From positions 27,876-91,875 of the forward strand of contig JAJRPF010000003.1 of NCBI GenBank assembly GCA_024280885.1: a stretch of DNA of 64,000 nucleotides. The letters run 5' to 3'. Each line of letters begins with the position of its first letter. Position 1 is the stretch's first letter. Shown piece after piece: positions 18,060 through 26,914 of the stretch. Both the position numbers and the translations under genes were made by a program. This DNA comes from Planctomycetota bacterium. Lineage in GTDB: Bacteria; Planctomycetota; JAJSAM01; JAJVHW01. The notes under the pieces are model-generated. The model had not been told where the DNA came from, did no database searches, and saw only the letters and a program-made list of their open reading frames with translations.

Positions 18060-18829
18060 AGCCCGCTCGACGCGATTGCGTTGCGACGGTCATTGGCGTG
18101 GTCGCCCACGCGGTGCTGCTCATGCCACTGTGGTGGGCGGGCGGTGCGGGATCGGCGGGCGGGGGACTCGTCGTGGCCATGCTGTTCGTCGGGCTCGTCG
18201 AGTCGCTGATCCAGCCGGCCGAGAACCGGTCGGTCGGCGGATGCAAGCTCCTCCCGACTCTGGAAGGGCTGGCGCTGCTGGCCGTCGTCGCCGCAGGTCT
18301 TGTTGCGCCGGGCGCGGGAACGATGGGCGGCAACGTTCTCATCGCTGCCGTACTCATGGTTGTCGGTATCACCCTGCGCGCTGCGGCGATCGCGACGCTG
18401 GGACGCTGGTTCCTCGACGAGGTGCGACTCCTCGCGGGCCAACCGCTCGTGATGGTGGGGCCGTACCACCTCGCCCGCCACCCGGCGTCTCTCGGAACGC
18501 TCGCGATCGGGTGCGGAGCGGCATGGTTGACAGAAAGCGCGATCGCATTCGCCCTCGGCATCATCGCTCTGTTCCCGATCGTCGTCTGGCGCACACGGCG
18601 CGAAGATGCGCTGCTGGCCGAAGCATTCACGACGGAGTGGGGCCGATGGTCTCAGCGCGTCGGCGCGTTCGGTCCGACGTGGCGATACTTGCGATCGGTT
18701 GCGACACACTCCGAGCGAGCCTCTTCGCGGGACTCCGCCATGACGAGAGTCTCCGCCGCGAATGTTGGCGCGCATCATCCAACGTGTTCATCGGTCTTGG
18801 ATGGCGTCCGGCACGCTCGATCCGGCTGA
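18056..18829 (+). CDS. Isoprenylcysteine carboxyl methyltransferase (ICMT/PEMT)-like membrane protein
   Basis: A GTG start overlaps the upstream stop (GTGA) with an AGGAGG SD seven bases ahead. The 257-aa protein has about five to six membrane helices and the C-terminal SAM-binding signature of the family: GPYHLARHPASLG, then REDALLAEAFTTEWGRWSQRV. Bacterial members methylate unknown small or lipid substrates. The last 40 residues after the domain (SERASSRDSAM onward) look unstructured. Coupling with the zinc-ribbon/TerB gene suggests a shared membrane-related role; this is inference. Confidence 0.8.
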   Translation: MKPARRDCVATVIGVVAHAVLLMPLWWAGGAGSAGGGLVVAMLFVGLVESLIQPAENRSVGGCKLLPTLEGLALLAVVAAGLVAPGAGTMGGNVLIAAVLMVVGITLRAAAIATLGRWFLDEVRLLAGQPLVMVGPYHLARHPASLGTLAIGCGAAWLTESAIAFALGIIALFPIVVWRTRREDALLAEAFTTEWGRWSQRVGAFGPTWRYLRSVATHSERASSRDSAMTRVSAANVGAHHPTCSSVLDGVRHARSG

Positions 18830-18905
18830 CCTCGGCTGCCACGCGCTCGACACGTGGCGCAAGTCTTCACCAGACTCGATACGCCGTATTCGGTAGCTTG
18901 GGCAG

Positions 18906-20411
18906 ATGAGTGCAGACGCTCCCGAAGTCCCCGATCGTCGGCGCCGCTGGCTGCGCTTGTGGGTACGTTGGACGTTGCGCCTGGCCGTTGTGGGCGTGCT
19001 GCTCGTTGTCACGGGCCTCTTTGCGTGGGCGTGGCGCGATCGCGGTCTGCCGGATGTCGAAGCGTGGCATCGTGCAGCGCCCGAGGGGGAGTTCTCCGCC
19101 GACATGGCGGACGAAGAATTCTCGTTCGACGACTACCTGGCGCTCGAAGAACGCATGTTCGGCGAACTGTCGGATTGGATGATCCCCGCCGAGCGCGCGT
19201 CTCGCTATCTCCGCCATAGTCGATTCCAACGGGGTGGGCCGAGCGACCCGGCTGGGTTCGAGCGCAACTGGAACCGTTCTGTGGAACTCGTCCCGGAGAC
19301 GATCCGCGGCGGCGCGCTGCTCATCCATGGGCTCTCCGACAGTCCGTATAGCTTTCGAACGTTGGCAGAGCTGCTCCGCGACCGCGGGATCTATGTACTC
19401 GCCATTCGACTCCCGGGCCACGGCACGGTTCCGGCTGGGCTATTGGACGTGACGTACGAAGATTGGCGCGCGGCAGTGGACGTTGCCGCGCGGCATGTGG
19501 TGAAGCGCATCGGAGAGGACCGTCCGTTCTACGTCGCCGGCTTCTCCTGCGGCGGAGCACTTGCGACGCAACTCGTCGTGGACGCGGTTGCCGACCCCAC
19601 GCTCCCGGTGCCGGAGCATGTCTTTCTCTTCTCTCCCGCGATCGGGATCACTGCGTTCGCGCGTACTTCGAACTGGCACAAACTATTCAGCTGGATGCCG
19701 CTCTTCGAGAAGAGCAAATGGCTCTCGATCCAGCCGGAGTACGACCCATTCAAGTACAACTCGTTCACGAAGAACGCGGGCGCGCAGATGTGGCGGTTGA
19801 CGCAAGCCGTGAAGGCGGACCTTGCGCGTGTCGAACGCGCCGGACTCGCCGATCGACTCCCGCCCGTCCTCGCGTTCCAGTCGGTCGCCGACGCGACCAT
19901 CGTCGCGCGCGACGTCGTCGATCATCTCTTCGCGCGCCTCCCAGCGAACGGCAGCGAGCTGGTCCTCTTCGACGTGAACGACGACATCTTCATGGGCGGG
20001 CTCTACTCGCGGGATCCGCGCGCCGAGATCGACCGGTTAGAGAGAATGGCGGGGAGCAGTTACAGCACCACCGTCATCACGAATCACGACACTCCGGGCG
20101 ACGTCGTCGTCGCGCGCACGACCGCTCCGGGGGCCGCGTCGCCCACGACGACTGAAGTCGGACTCGCCTGGCCCGTCGACGTCTATTCTCTCAGCCACGT
20201 CGCCATTCCGCTCCCGCCGGACGACGAGCTCTATGGGTATCTCTCCGTACGCGAACGCGCGTCTCGCCGTCTCCCCATCGGTCGACTCGCCCTGCGCGGC
20301 GAGAAGGACGTACTCCGGATAGCTCCCGCGCAACTCCTGCGCCTGCGGGCGAACCCCTTTCACGCCTATATGCTCGGCCGCATCGAAGAAGCCCTCGACG
20401 CGGTGCGCTGA
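18906..20411 (+). CDS. Membrane-anchored alpha/beta hydrolase
   Basis: A 501-aa protein with a basic N-terminus, one hydrophobic helix at about 21-42 (TLRLAVVGVLLVVTGLFAWAW) and a large alpha/beta-hydrolase domain. The oxyanion HGLSDSPYSF, the nucleophile elbow AGFSCGG with Ser214, a probable Asp in VADATIVARD and a probable catalytic His in SLSHVAIPLP are present in order. Lipase, esterase or lysophospholipase-type activity at the periplasmic face is likely; the substrate is unknown. Length is greater than typical monoacylglycerol lipases because of the N-terminal anchor and insertions. It appears monocistronic. Confidence 0.83.
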   Translation: MSADAPEVPDRRRRWLRLWVRWTLRLAVVGVLLVVTGLFAWAWRDRGLPDVEAWHRAAPEGEFSADMADEEFSFDDYLALEERMFGELSDWMIPAERASRYLRHSRFQRGGPSDPAGFERNWNRSVELVPETIRGGALLIHGLSDSPYSFRTLAELLRDRGIYVLAIRLPGHGTVPAGLLDVTYEDWRAAVDVAARHVVKRIGEDRPFYVAGFSCGGALATQLVVDAVADPTLPVPEHVFLFSPAIGITAFARTSNWHKLFSWMPLFEKSKWLSIQPEYDPFKYNSFTKNAGAQMWRLTQAVKADLARVERAGLADRLPPVLAFQSVADATIVARDVVDHLFARLPANGSELVLFDVNDDIFMGGLYSRDPRAEIDRLERMAGSSYSTTVITNHDTPGDVVVARTTAPGAASPTTTEVGLAWPVDVYSLSHVAIPLPPDDELYGYLSVRERASRRLPIGRLALRGEKDVLRIAPAQLLRLRANPFHAYMLGRIEEALDAVR

Positions 20412-20558
20412 GAGGTCACGACCTCCGGCCGGACCTGCGCTCCGATCTCGGCGTCGCACTCCTCGTCGCATCCCACGTCGTGTCCACTCGCTGACGTGAC
20501 CACGTCGCCCGCTCTCGCCCACGTCGCGCGATCCGTTCACGGGATGGCACAAATGCGC

Positions 20559-20573
20559 TTCTCAATTTGAGAA
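20559..20573. promoter_or_regulatory. Palindromic operator-like site 1
   Basis: TTCTCAATTTGAGAA has perfect 7-bp arms around one central base, extended by one more pair (C/G). Its size and spacing fit a dimeric helix-turn-helix repressor site. A near-identical site lies 101 bp downstream. Confidence 0.5.
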
Positions 20574-20659
20574 GGCGCTCCGCGTCCGTCGACTCGCCTG
20601 GGGCGCTGCTCGCGGTCGCGCAGGCTGCGTTGTTTGGATGGCCATGCTGGTGCTGCGTC

Positions 20660-20674
20660 TTCTCAGTTTGAGAA
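20660..20674. promoter_or_regulatory. Palindromic operator-like site 2
   Basis: TTCTCAGTTTGAGAA repeats site 1 with one change (6 of 7 arm pairs kept). The two sites bracket the likely promoter region, and site 2 ends 83 bp before the start codon of the TPR gene. Confidence 0.5.
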
Positions 20675-20756
20675 TCGCGGACGACGCGTTCGCCCGGCAC
20701 GCGCTTTGAGCAGGGATGACGCGCAACCGTGGGGCACGCGGAGGGATGGCGAGATC

Positions 20757-22616
20757 ATGGCCGAAGTGCGGAATCAGCACGTGAGTCGAGAGGTGGAGGC
20801 GCCGGATGGTCCCCTTTCGGTTCGCGCCGTCGTCGCCGACGTCACGTCCGTCGTCGGCTACCGCGCGCGCACGCTTCGGCTCTCCACCCATCGGCCCTCG
20901 TTCGGCGGCGATCTGGTCTCCGAGTTCCGAGCGCGGGCGCAGACCGAGATCGGTCGCGATCCGCGCGAGGCCGAGGACATCGCGAGACTCGGCGCCCGAC
21001 TCGCCACGACGATTCGCGATGCACCGGGACGCCATGCGTGTCTCAGCACGCGCGTGGAGGCGGCGCTCGTCGGTGGACGCTCTCTCGCGGCATTGCGCTA
21101 CGTCGACATGCTCGAGACCGCTCCGTTCGCGCGCAGCAACGAACTGCAGGCTGCGCGGCTCGATGCCCTCCGTGTGGACGCGCTCTTCGAGCTTGAGCGC
21201 GACGACGAGGCGTGCGAAATCGGCGCCGCTGCGCTCGCCGTCTTCGAGGGCGCATGTGACGTGCCCGGGGCGATCGCGATGCGCATGCGCCTTGCCGCGC
21301 TCGCGCATCGTCTGGAGCGACCGCGCGAGGCGTTGCGCCACTATGCAAGCGTCGATCGACGGCTCCAGGATGATGCACCGCTCGTCGCGCGCGGCGCCCT
21401 GGCTGCCGGCCGCGCGAACGCGCTCGTTGCATGCCATCGGTTTCGGGCGGCGGAACGTCAGTTTGCCCGGGCGCGGGCGATTCTCGATGACGCCGGCTGC
21501 GAGCGCGAGGTCGCCAACGTAGACCGTGACCATGCACACGCCGACGCGTTGCGTGGTCGGTACGGAGACGCGCTTCGGCGTTACTCCCGCGCGCATGCAA
21601 CCTTCGAGCGCTTGCATGACGAACGCAGCCTGGGGCTCATCCTCCTCGACCGTGCGGAGATCCACCTCCATCTCAACTTGCCCGCCGACGCGTTCGACCT
21701 GGCCGGCCAAGCCGAAGCGCACTTCAGGGGCGCGGGACTGGAGCGGGAGCGCGCCTGGGCGGCCGACGTCGGTGCAGACGCCGCGACGCTCTGTGGAAGG
21801 TTGCGCGAGGCGTGGACACTTCTCGTTCGGGCCGAGAGCATCTACGAACGGCTCGGTTTGTCCGAACTACGGGCGCGTGCGTTGGTGCGGCGCGCGGGCC
21901 TCGCCGAGGGTGAACAGCGCGTCGAGACCGCGCGCACACTGGTCGACGAGGCGGAGTCGCTACTGCCAGCGGAGCCACTCCCGCTCGCGACCGTCGGCGT
22001 CCGTCTCGTGCGGGCGCGTCTCGATCTGTCGGAAGGGAATACCGCGACCGCGATCGAGCGCGTACGCGCGGTGCTCCGGGACTGCCAACACGTCCATGCA
22101 CCCTGGATCTCCGTCGAGTCGCAGCGCATCATGGCTGGCGCATTTGCACGGAGCGGTGAAGTCGCGAAGGCGATCCGCGCCTACGAGAGCGCTGTCGATC
22201 ATCTCGCGTGCCACGGCGGTGGCATTCCGCCCGACGAATTCATGGCGGCGTTCATCGCGAGCCGCGCAGCCGTGTACGCTGAGTTTGGCGAGTTGTTGCT
22301 CTCCGAGGGGCGCGTCCAACGGGCGTTCCAGATCGCGGAGCACGCGCAGTGCGGGGCCGGTGTCGACGTGCTCGCGCGTCTCCCCGCGATCGATACGGTG
22401 AATGGCGAGGGACACGCGACCGCGGCGCGGCTCCGGCACCTACACGAGCGTTTGAACGCGGCGTACTGGCGTGTTGCGCGGCGGAGCCGGGACGCCGACT
22501 TGCGTGGCGTCCGCGTCGTCTGCGCCGCACGCGGTCAGGCAGCGGAGCTCGAGAAAGAGATGACGCGTCTCTGCGCCGGGGAGAACCCGGCGCCACGTCG
22601 CGCAGTTGGGCGCTGA
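20757..22616 (+). CDS. Large TPR protein resembling the N-terminal part of a CHAT-domain protein
   Basis: The start is set at the ATG 20757 with GGAGGG about eleven bases upstream, giving 619 aa. Nearly the whole chain consists of TPR-like helical pairs (GRYGDALRRYSRAHATFERL, GEVAKAIRAYESAVDHL). The C-terminal section, RVQRAFQIAEHAQCGAGVDV followed by LRHLHERLNAAYWRVARRS and a final Glu/Lys helix, has the layout that normally leads into a CHAT caspase-like protease domain. Here the chain stops (...NPAPRRAVGR) and no His/Cys CHAT core follows in any frame before the convergent neighbour. It may be a partner that works with a CHAT protein encoded elsewhere or a truncated relic. Two palindromes upstream suggest specific regulation. 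Confidence 0.75.
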   Translation: MAEVRNQHVSREVEAPDGPLSVRAVVADVTSVVGYRARTLRLSTHRPSFGGDLVSEFRARAQTEIGRDPREAEDIARLGARLATTIRDAPGRHACLSTRVEAALVGGRSLAALRYVDMLETAPFARSNELQAARLDALRVDALFELERDDEACEIGAAALAVFEGACDVPGAIAMRMRLAALAHRLERPREALRHYASVDRRLQDDAPLVARGALAAGRANALVACHRFRAAERQFARARAILDDAGCEREVANVDRDHAHADALRGRYGDALRRYSRAHATFERLHDERSLGLILLDRAEIHLHLNLPADAFDLAGQAEAHFRGAGLERERAWAADVGADAATLCGRLREAWTLLVRAESIYERLGLSELRARALVRRAGLAEGEQRVETARTLVDEAESLLPAEPLPLATVGVRLVRARLDLSEGNTATAIERVRAVLRDCQHVHAPWISVESQRIMAGAFARSGEVAKAIRAYESAVDHLACHGGGIPPDEFMAAFIASRAAVYAEFGELLLSEGRVQRAFQIAEHAQCGAGVDVLARLPAIDTVNGEGHATAARLRHLHERLNAAYWRVARRSRDADLRGVRVVCAARGQAAELEKEMTRLCAGENPAPRRAVGR

Positions 22617-22626
22617 GACGCTGGCG

Positions 22627-22656
22627 CGCCGCTCTTGCGCACGCCGCTCTTGCGCA
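22627..22656. repeat. Perfect tandem duplication of 15 bp
   Basis: CGCCGCTCTTGCGCA is present twice in a row in the 42-bp gap between the convergent TPR gene and lipoprotein gene. It may mark a recent slip or a rearrangement scar. Confidence 0.8.
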
Positions 22657-22658
22657 CG

Positions 22659-23447
22659 TCAACGGCGGCGCCGAGAGAGAACCGACGGGGCGACGCCCTC
22701 GGTGAGTTCGAGTCGGACGCCGGGATCGGCCGAGGTCGCGACGAGCCGTCCGATGACAGCGTCGTTCAGCATGACCTCCACGCCGCCGTCGGCCGCGTTG
22801 CCGACGGCCATATCCGACATCTGGAAGCACGCTTCAGGCGCAACGTGCTCGACGAGGGTAGCGCCTGTCAGGTCGGCGTAGGCCACACGGGAGCGGTGGA
22901 TGCCGGAGCCCCACGAGAAGCTGTAGGCCAGATCGGGCTGCCCGTCGCCGCTGATGTCAGCGACACAGAATGAGACCAGTCCGAAGCCGCCCACGGCGAC
23001 ACCGATTCGTTCGACGCGACTCCCCCGGATCACGAAGCCCTGGTATTGCCGCGGCCCCTCTGTGACCTGCACGAGTTGTGCGCCGAGCTGCTCCCACACC
23101 GCGTCGGTTGTCAGCTCTCGAATGGGAAACACGGCCTCGGGGTTCATCGTCGGGGTGCTCGCGAAGATCGCCTCCCGAACGCGGCGCCGCAATTCGTCGA
23201 GCGATTGGTGCTGAGGCAGTTCCGACCGTTGCGCCGTGGCTGTCGTGGAGACGGAGGGCGCGTTCGACGCGGCGCCGATCGCGACAGAGTCGCTTGTCGC
23301 GCTCGGTTCGGTCAGGCGGGGCGCCTCGCCCTCCGTTGTGCTCACAGGTGCCGGTGCTGGTGCGCGTGCGCACCCGTCTGTTCTCGGAGCGCATGCTCCG
23401 ACGAGGAGCGTCAAGGCCGTGAGTGCGAGGCAGCGAATGGGCAGCAT
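22659..23447 (-). CDS. Lipoprotein of unknown function with FG-GAP-like strand
   Basis: A 262-aa precursor with AAGGAG seven bases before the ATG and a lipoprotein signal ending LLVGAC. A Thr/Ser/Ala-rich linker (about residues 25-75) leads to a folded domain with the segment VADISGDGQPDLAYSFSWGSG followed by IHRSRVAY. This recalls FG-GAP/EF-hand-like D-x-SGDG loops that bind Ca2+. No enzyme signature is visible. It is convergent with the TPR gene and divergent from the hydrolase lipoprotein. Confidence 0.8.
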   Translation of the reverse strand: MLPIRCLALTALTLLVGACAPRTDGCARAPAPAPVSTTEGEAPRLTEPSATSDSVAIGAASNAPSVSTTATAQRSELPQHQSLDELRRRVREAIFASTPTMNPEAVFPIRELTTDAVWEQLGAQLVQVTEGPRQYQGFVIRGSRVERIGVAVGGFGLVSFCVADISGDGQPDLAYSFSWGSGIHRSRVAYADLTGATLVEHVAPEACFQMSDMAVGNAADGGVEVMLNDAVIGRLVATSADPGVRLELTEGVAPSVLSRRRR

Positions 23448-23562
23448 GGGATATCTCCTTTCAAGACGTTAGTCGCGCGCGCCAGCCCGGCGAGTAACGC
23501 CTGTGCAACACGGTACTGGGCAGTCGACGGAAGCTCTCTGTCGCGTTGCGTGTTCCTCCGGC

Positions 23563-25077
23563 ATGCAACATCGACGGCCCTCGGTCGCTCTGCTTTGCCT
23601 GCCAGTCCTCGCTCTTCTCGCGGGCTGCATCACGCCGCCCGCCGTGCTCTCTGGTGGAACGGATCACGTCCCGTTCGACGAACTCCCGCCGGACGCCGAG
23701 TCAGTCGCGGTCGTGGTGGGCGAGGACTCCCAACTTCGGGGCATCTTCGTGCCGTCTGACCCGGGCGCGCCCGTTGTCCTGCATCTACTCGAGTCGGGGG
23801 GATCGGCGACGCACGGCACGCGGGGGATCGGTGCGTACCCGTATCTTGAGCGGTTGGCCGATCGCGGCTTCGCGTCGCTGATACTCGACTACCGCGGCGT
23901 CGGCATGTCCGACGGCGACCGCTCTCCGCATCATCTGCGGGAGGACGCTCTCGCTGCATGGGACGAGGCCGTCCGACGCGCGGGATCACCCTCCCGCGTG
24001 GTTGTTCGCGGGATGTCGATCGGAGCGCTTGCTGCTGCGTCTCTCTTGGAAGACGGCGTCGAACCTGGCGCCGTGATCCTGATTGCGCCCGTCCGAGCGG
24101 AGACGGTCGCCGGGCACTTTGCGCGGGCGTCGTACGGCGGTTTCCTCGGCGGCGCCATCTCGCTCTTCCTGGGCGACGCCGGGGATTCGGATCTGGTGGC
24201 CGCGATCGAGATGTGTCCGTCACCGCTGCTCGTCCTAGCGGCTGCGAGCGACGACGCTCTCCCCGCCGACGAGCGCGCTCTCGTGGAAGTGTCCGTGGCT
24301 TCCGTCGGGGGACGGTTCGAGCTGATTTCGAACGAGACTCATCTCGGGCTGATCCTGCGCACGAACGAGCTCGACGCCCTCGAACTTGCGTTCTTGCAAG
24401 CCCGCTTTCCGGGGCTGCCTCCCGAGCAGAGGCAGAGCGCCGTTCCGCGAGATGCAGAGGGGATCGAGCGGGTCGACGCGTTCGTGCGGCGTCGCCGGAC
24501 CGGTCGCGCGCTGGCGCTGGCAGCAGGCAGACCTGACTTCCCGCAGGAACCATGGGACGAAGAACTCCTCGTTCGCTGGTGGCGGGATCTGACGTGGTCG
24601 CGCGACGTCGCGTTCACGCCGGAACAGGAAGACGCGCTGCTCACGTTCTCCGATCCATCGGGCGTCGCATTGGACCCTCGCGAATTGCCGACCCTGCGAC
24701 GCTTCGCGACGCAGGTGCGCGAAGGGCTCACCGACGATGGGCCCGCGTTCGTCGAGAGCCTACTTGCGGTCGCCCGTGAGCGCGACATCGGCGAACATGC
24801 GTATTACGATCGGCGGCCGCCAGGCGGTGTCTTCGATCCGCTCCTGCAACTCATCGAGGGACTTGCCGAGGCCAATCGCGGAGCCGCGGACAATCCGGAC
24901 GATGCGCCGCAGCGAATGCGGCTCTCGGAGCGAGCGTCATTCCGTGTCGGTCTGCGGCTGTTGCTGAAGGCCGCGGGCATCCCCGAACGCGTGCGTGGAG
25001 ACGCAGCGTCCGGCTGGCTTGTAGAGGTCGACGTCGGCGATGGCTGGAACCCTCTCGATCTCGACATCACGAGATAG
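23563..25077 (+). CDS. Alpha/beta-hydrolase lipoprotein with an extra C-terminal domain
   Basis: The ATG at 23563 starts a lipoprotein signal (LCLPVLALLAGC, then ITPPA); the 20 codons before it in the ORF track are discarded. The 504-aa product has a compact alpha/beta-hydrolase domain to about residue 280. It includes LDYRGVGMSDGDRSP, the nucleophile elbow RGMSIGALAA (Ser152), a probable Asp in ASDDALPAD and the His of SNETHLGLI. Residues about 290-500 form an unrecognised, helix-rich domain (FTPEQEDALLTFSDPSG, RLLLKAAGIPERVRG). It is probably tethered to a membrane facing the periplasm, acting on esters or peptides. The fused C-terminal domain is the unusual part. Confidence 0.8.
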   Translation: MQHRRPSVALLCLPVLALLAGCITPPAVLSGGTDHVPFDELPPDAESVAVVVGEDSQLRGIFVPSDPGAPVVLHLLESGGSATHGTRGIGAYPYLERLADRGFASLILDYRGVGMSDGDRSPHHLREDALAAWDEAVRRAGSPSRVVVRGMSIGALAAASLLEDGVEPGAVILIAPVRAETVAGHFARASYGGFLGGAISLFLGDAGDSDLVAAIEMCPSPLLVLAAASDDALPADERALVEVSVASVGGRFELISNETHLGLILRTNELDALELAFLQARFPGLPPEQRQSAVPRDAEGIERVDAFVRRRRTGRALALAAGRPDFPQEPWDEELLVRWWRDLTWSRDVAFTPEQEDALLTFSDPSGVALDPRELPTLRRFATQVREGLTDDGPAFVESLLAVARERDIGEHAYYDRRPPGGVFDPLLQLIEGLAEANRGAADNPDDAPQRMRLSERASFRVGLRLLLKAAGIPERVRGDAASGWLVEVDVGDGWNPLDLDITR

Positions 25078-25175
25078 GGAATCCGGCGCCATGACGACGA
25101 GAGGATGCGTCATCGATGCACGACGGTGTCACAACAGTTGGAGCTCCTGTTCACACGTCGTCTAACGTTGTCTCC

Positions 25176-25682
25176 ATGAGACCAGAGGACGTCGCTGCGT
25201 TGCTCTTCGAACCGCCCCCGATGGTGGACGGGGAACTGCGCGTGGTGCTCGCCGCGCGTGTCCCCGGCGATCCAGCGCAAGATTGGGTTCCGGCGTACCA
25301 CTTCGAGCTCTACGTTGAGCGACCCGTCGAGGGGCGCGTCGGGCCGATCGGCCACGTCAATCTGCGGATCGGAGACACGGAGCATGTCCTCATGCACGCG
25401 GGACACATCGGCTACTCGGTCGACCCCGCGTGGCGCGGGCAGCGGTTCGCGGCGCGTGCAGCGATGATGGTGATCGCGTTCGCGCACGCCATCGGCAGGC
25501 AGACGCTCTGGATCACGTGCAACCCCGACAACGCCGCGTCGCTGCGGACGCTCGAGATCCTCGGCGCGGAGCGCGTCGAAGAAGTGGCTGTCCCCCCAGG
25601 CACGGAGATGTATGCGCGGGGAGAACGCCGCAAGATCCGTTTCCGTCTCCGGAGATCGCGCGCTTGCGACGGATCGAAGTGA
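25176..25682 (+). CDS. GNAT-family N-acetyltransferase
   Basis: The 168-aa product from the ATG at 25176 (an upstream ATG at 25116 would add 20 residues) shows the GNAT core AGHIGYSVDPAWRGQRFAAR and the C-terminal NPDNAASLRTLEILGAERVE, typical of acetyltransferases of the RimJ/RimL-like group. It lies 98 bp after the hydrolase lipoprotein and converges with the aldolase-like gene. The substrate is unknown. Confidence 0.83.
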   Translation: MRPEDVAALLFEPPPMVDGELRVVLAARVPGDPAQDWVPAYHFELYVERPVEGRVGPIGHVNLRIGDTEHVLMHAGHIGYSVDPAWRGQRFAARAAMMVIAFAHAIGRQTLWITCNPDNAASLRTLEILGAERVEEVAVPPGTEMYARGERRKIRFRLRRSRACDGSK

Positions 25683-25694
25683 AGCGACTGCGAC

Positions 25695-26780
25695 CTATTC
25701 CGAGAGAAGCGACTCGAACGCTCGCCGGATCTCGGCGTCCTCGATGTCCATGAGTGCGTTGCCGACGTAGAGCTCGAACGAAGATTGCCCGGGTAGGCTG
25801 CGTGGACGCACTCCGCCGAAGAGCCAGAGTCCCGTCTCTTCAGCGACGCGGTCGCGTGCGGAGAGCGCGGCGTCCGGATCGAGGTCGAGCACGACGTGCA
25901 TCATATTGACGTGTGGCGGATCCGGGATGATGTGCAGACCGGGCGTTCCGTCGAGCGTTGCGGCAAGCCGGCGCGCACGTTCGAGATACGCCGGGAAACG
26001 CTCCAGTTGCGCGTCCAGGCGGCTCGCTGCCGAAGCGACGTTAGGGAGCAGTGTGTAGAGGTTGCCGCCCATCCGACGCTGCCAGAGACGTGCCTCGTCG
26101 ATGAAGTCGCGCGGGCCGAGCAGGAGTGCGCCTGGAAGCGCTCCGATGCCCTTGTAGAACGAGACGTAGATCGAGTCGAAGAGAGCCGCAATCTCGCCGA
26201 ACGGGCGCTCGTAGGCCGCTTGCGCTTCCCAGACACGCGCACCGTCAAGGTGGACCTTCATTCCTCGCGCTCGGGCCAGACCGGAGAGTTCGGAGAGCTC
26301 GCCCCACGACGGGAGCTGTCCACCGTTCTCGCGTGTGGGTAGCTCCACGACGAGTGCCGAGAGTGGCTCCGCGACCGCGGCGAGATCCCGAGGGAGAAGG
26401 ACGCGGTGCGCGGCCCCGACAAGCGTTGCGCGCAGTCCAAAGAGATGGCTGTAGCCGCGCTGCTCATGCAACTCCAAGTGACTGGTCGGGTGCATGCCGA
26501 AGTGGCCATCGGCCCCGCCCCAGATCCGCATGGCGATCCCCTGCGCCATGGTTCCACTCGGAAGGAAACGCGCTGCCGGTAGGTCGAAGAGCGTCGCGAG
26601 TCGCGCTTCGAAGCTCTCGATGAACGCGCCTGCGCCGTAGACGTCCGCATCGACGCCCTGGTCGTGGCACCAGGCCGCGACACGCGCCAACTCGGCGGCT
26701 GCGTCGGGGACCCCGTGACCGTGAAGGACGCGCGAGCGTCGACGCAGTTCGCGGCGCTGCATGGCAAGATCCGTGTCCAT
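25695..26780 (-). CDS. Threonine-aldolase-like / beta-eliminating lyase PLP enzyme
   Basis: The start is the ATG at 26780, with GGAGGAG about seven bases upstream; the TTG of the ORF track lies inside that SD. The 361-aa product is a fold-type I PLP enzyme. It has the glycine-rich FLPSGTMAQGIAMRIW that binds the cofactor phosphate, HLDGARVWEA with the Asp that pairs with the pyridine nitrogen, and SFYKGIGALPGALLLG with the Schiff-base Lys. This is the threonine aldolase / allo-threonine aldolase layout, which splits beta-hydroxy amino acids to glycine and an aldehyde. The N-terminal region diverges from classical LtaE, so the substrate may differ. Confidence 0.82.
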   Translation of the reverse strand: MDTDLAMQRRELRRRSRVLHGHGVPDAAAELARVAAWCHDQGVDADVYGAGAFIESFEARLATLFDLPAARFLPSGTMAQGIAMRIWGGADGHFGMHPTSHLELHEQRGYSHLFGLRATLVGAAHRVLLPRDLAAVAEPLSALVVELPTRENGGQLPSWGELSELSGLARARGMKVHLDGARVWEAQAAYERPFGEIAALFDSIYVSFYKGIGALPGALLLGPRDFIDEARLWQRRMGGNLYTLLPNVASAASRLDAQLERFPAYLERARRLAATLDGTPGLHIIPDPPHVNMMHVVLDLDPDAALSARDRVAEETGLWLFGGVRPRSLPGQSSFELYVGNALMDIEDAEIRRAFESLLSE

Positions 26781-26914
26781 CGCTGTCTCCTCCAAGGACC
26801 GAGCAGAGGCCGCTGCTCCATCAGACTAGAGCCCTCAGGTGGATGCTAACCCGCGCTACTCACCGACGATCCCCGTTGCCGGTGCCGCACAAGCCCCGGG
26901 CGTCTACCCTGCGG

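Larger units (their letters stand above)
20412..20756. other. Upstream region of the TPR gene with two matched palindromes
   Basis: No gene is supported here. The stretch carries two copies of a TTCTCA/TGAGAA palindrome 101 bp apart (separate entries), and a GAGGTC-AC-GACCTC palindrome at 20412-20425 just after the hydrolase stop. Confidence 0.55.

Noticed and set aside
20562-21722. 386-aa minus-strand ORF antisense to the TPR gene
   Set aside because: The TPR pattern is clear on the plus strand; this frame lacks motifs and an SD.
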